Of a DNA stretch of 16,940 nt, positions 16,381 to 16,940 are shown one piece after another. How positions within the stretch are numbered: position 1 is the stretch's first letter; the number at the start of each line of letters is the position of its first letter. The notes below the pieces were generated by a model, which saw only the letters and a program-made list of their open reading frames with translations, searched no databases and was not told where the DNA came from. The position numbers and the translations under genes are program-made. The DNA is taken from contig CALESE010000110.1 of NCBI GenBank assembly GCA_937907205.1, positions 1 to 16,940 of the forward strand, written 5' to 3'. The DNA is from an uncultured Romboutsia sp. (GTDB lineage: Bacteria; Bacillota; Clostridia; Peptostreptococcales; Peptostreptococcaceae).

Positions 16381-16836
16381 ATGAATAAACTTTCAAATAA
16401 AAAAATAATAGCAATTAGCATAGTAGTAATTATATCGATTGTTTCATTAGTATTTTTTATAAATCATAATAAAAAGAAAGAACAATTAAAGACATTACCA
16501 GTAAAAGAACTGCCATTAAAGATTGAAACTACTCCAATAGAATTTAATGTAGTATCAAATGATGTTGAAAATATTTTAGAATGTTCTTATACTAACAATT
16601 CTAAAAAAGATATAATTAGATTATCTTTAGATGTAAAATTTAAAGATACAGGAGATGTTGTTACTTTAAAAAGTGATGAAGTAGTTAAAGTAGGAGCTAA
16701 GTCGTCTATATTTACTTCAAAAGCCCCAGCAAGTGGGAATAAAGAAGATATTGAAATATTGAAATATAAAATATTTACTTCAGATGGAACTTATATGGAA
16801 TATGATACTAATCTAAAACAATACAATTGGTCATAA
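16381..16836 (+). CDS. Small N-terminally anchored membrane protein, function unknown
   Basis: A 151-residue protein not recognised by name. Residues about 8-28 are a single hydrophobic helix (KKIIAISIVVIISIVSLVFF) with lysines before it and KKKEQ after it, which suggests an anchor with the rest outside the cell. The remainder (about 45-148) is beta-rich: PIEFNVVSNDVENILECSYT, KKDIIRLSLDVKFKDTGDVV and a later EILKYKIFTSDGTYMEYD. The pattern of tolerant loops around 'N-S-KKDI--L-LDVKFKDTG' recalls small FxLYD-like beta domains, but this is a weak similarity. A GTG at 16372 is possible, but the ATG at 16381 has AGAGAGGTG (16366-16374) 6 bases upstream. It has its own terminator and follows the giant protein gene after a strong terminator, so it is probably transcribed separately. 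Confidence 0.75.
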   Translation: MNKLSNKKIIAISIVVIISIVSLVFFINHNKKKEQLKTLPVKELPLKIETTPIEFNVVSNDVENILECSYTNNSKKDIIRLSLDVKFKDTGDVVTLKSDEVVKVGAKSSIFTSKAPASGNKEDIEILKYKIFTSDGTYMEYDTNLKQYNWS

Positions 16837-16846
16837 GATTAAATAT

Positions 16847-16888
16847 AAAAATGGCTGTCGCACTAAAAAATAGGGTGACGCCATTTTT
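16847..16888 (+). terminator. Terminator of the small membrane protein gene
   Basis: AAAAATGGC (16847-16855) pairs with GCCATTTTT (16880-16888). Inside, GTC (16857-16859) pairs with GAC (16877-16879) past a one-base bulge, and the stem ends in a T run. It starts 10 bases after the stop codon. Confidence 0.88.
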
Positions 16889-16940
16889 ACTTTGTGTAAA
16901 CAATTTATTTTCTATTTAATAACTAATTAAATAAAACATA

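Overview
The window is low-GC, AT-rich DNA with strong AGGAGG-type ribosome binding sites, tight gene spacing and T-tailed hairpin terminators. It suggests a Gram-positive anaerobe of the class Clostridia. The style of the transposase, alanine racemase and surface protein would fit Peptostreptococcaceae (relatives of Clostridioides, Paeniclostridium or Romboutsia), but this is judged from general resemblance and not from a search.

Left part (1-2400). A decayed IS982-family transposase remnant lies on the minus strand (57-849) with several frame breaks and an apparent internal deletion. Next comes an intact minus-strand alanine racemase gene (alr, 1066-2223) with its own promoter and terminator. 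It is divergent from a regulator gene, and the shared intergenic region carries two well-formed promoters and an 11-bp direct repeat placed next to both -35 boxes.

Middle part (2400-4630). An XRE-type helix-turn-helix/cupin regulator (2439-2993) and a DeoR/GlpR-type regulator (3045-3809) form a short plus-strand operon ending in a 13-bp-stem terminator. Downstream is a broken major-facilitator transporter (4066-4381) with an N-terminal frameshift and most of its length missing. It may once have been a target of one of these regulators.

Right part (4630-16940). This is a cell-surface cluster: a secreted zinc-type N-acetylmuramoyl-L-alanine amidase with an SH3 domain (4627-5463); a giant secreted modular protein in two reading frames (5660-13963 and 13942-16212) that joins into one protein of about 3,500 residues if a single missing base is restored; and a small N-terminally anchored membrane protein (16381-16836). 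The giant protein has a signal peptide and two N-terminal Ig-like domains. Then follow about 13 beta-rich domains resembling the putative mucin/carbohydrate-binding family, interleaved with Ig-like (DUF5011/Ig_3-like) domains ending in a recurring SDSWGR motif, and finally a Thr/Glu/Ser-rich tail and a terminal beta domain with no recognised wall-anchor motif. The likely role is adhesion or glycan binding at the cell surface, with the amidase acting on the cell wall. The joint role is inference from adjacency.

No rRNA, tRNA, CRISPR array or phage module was seen.
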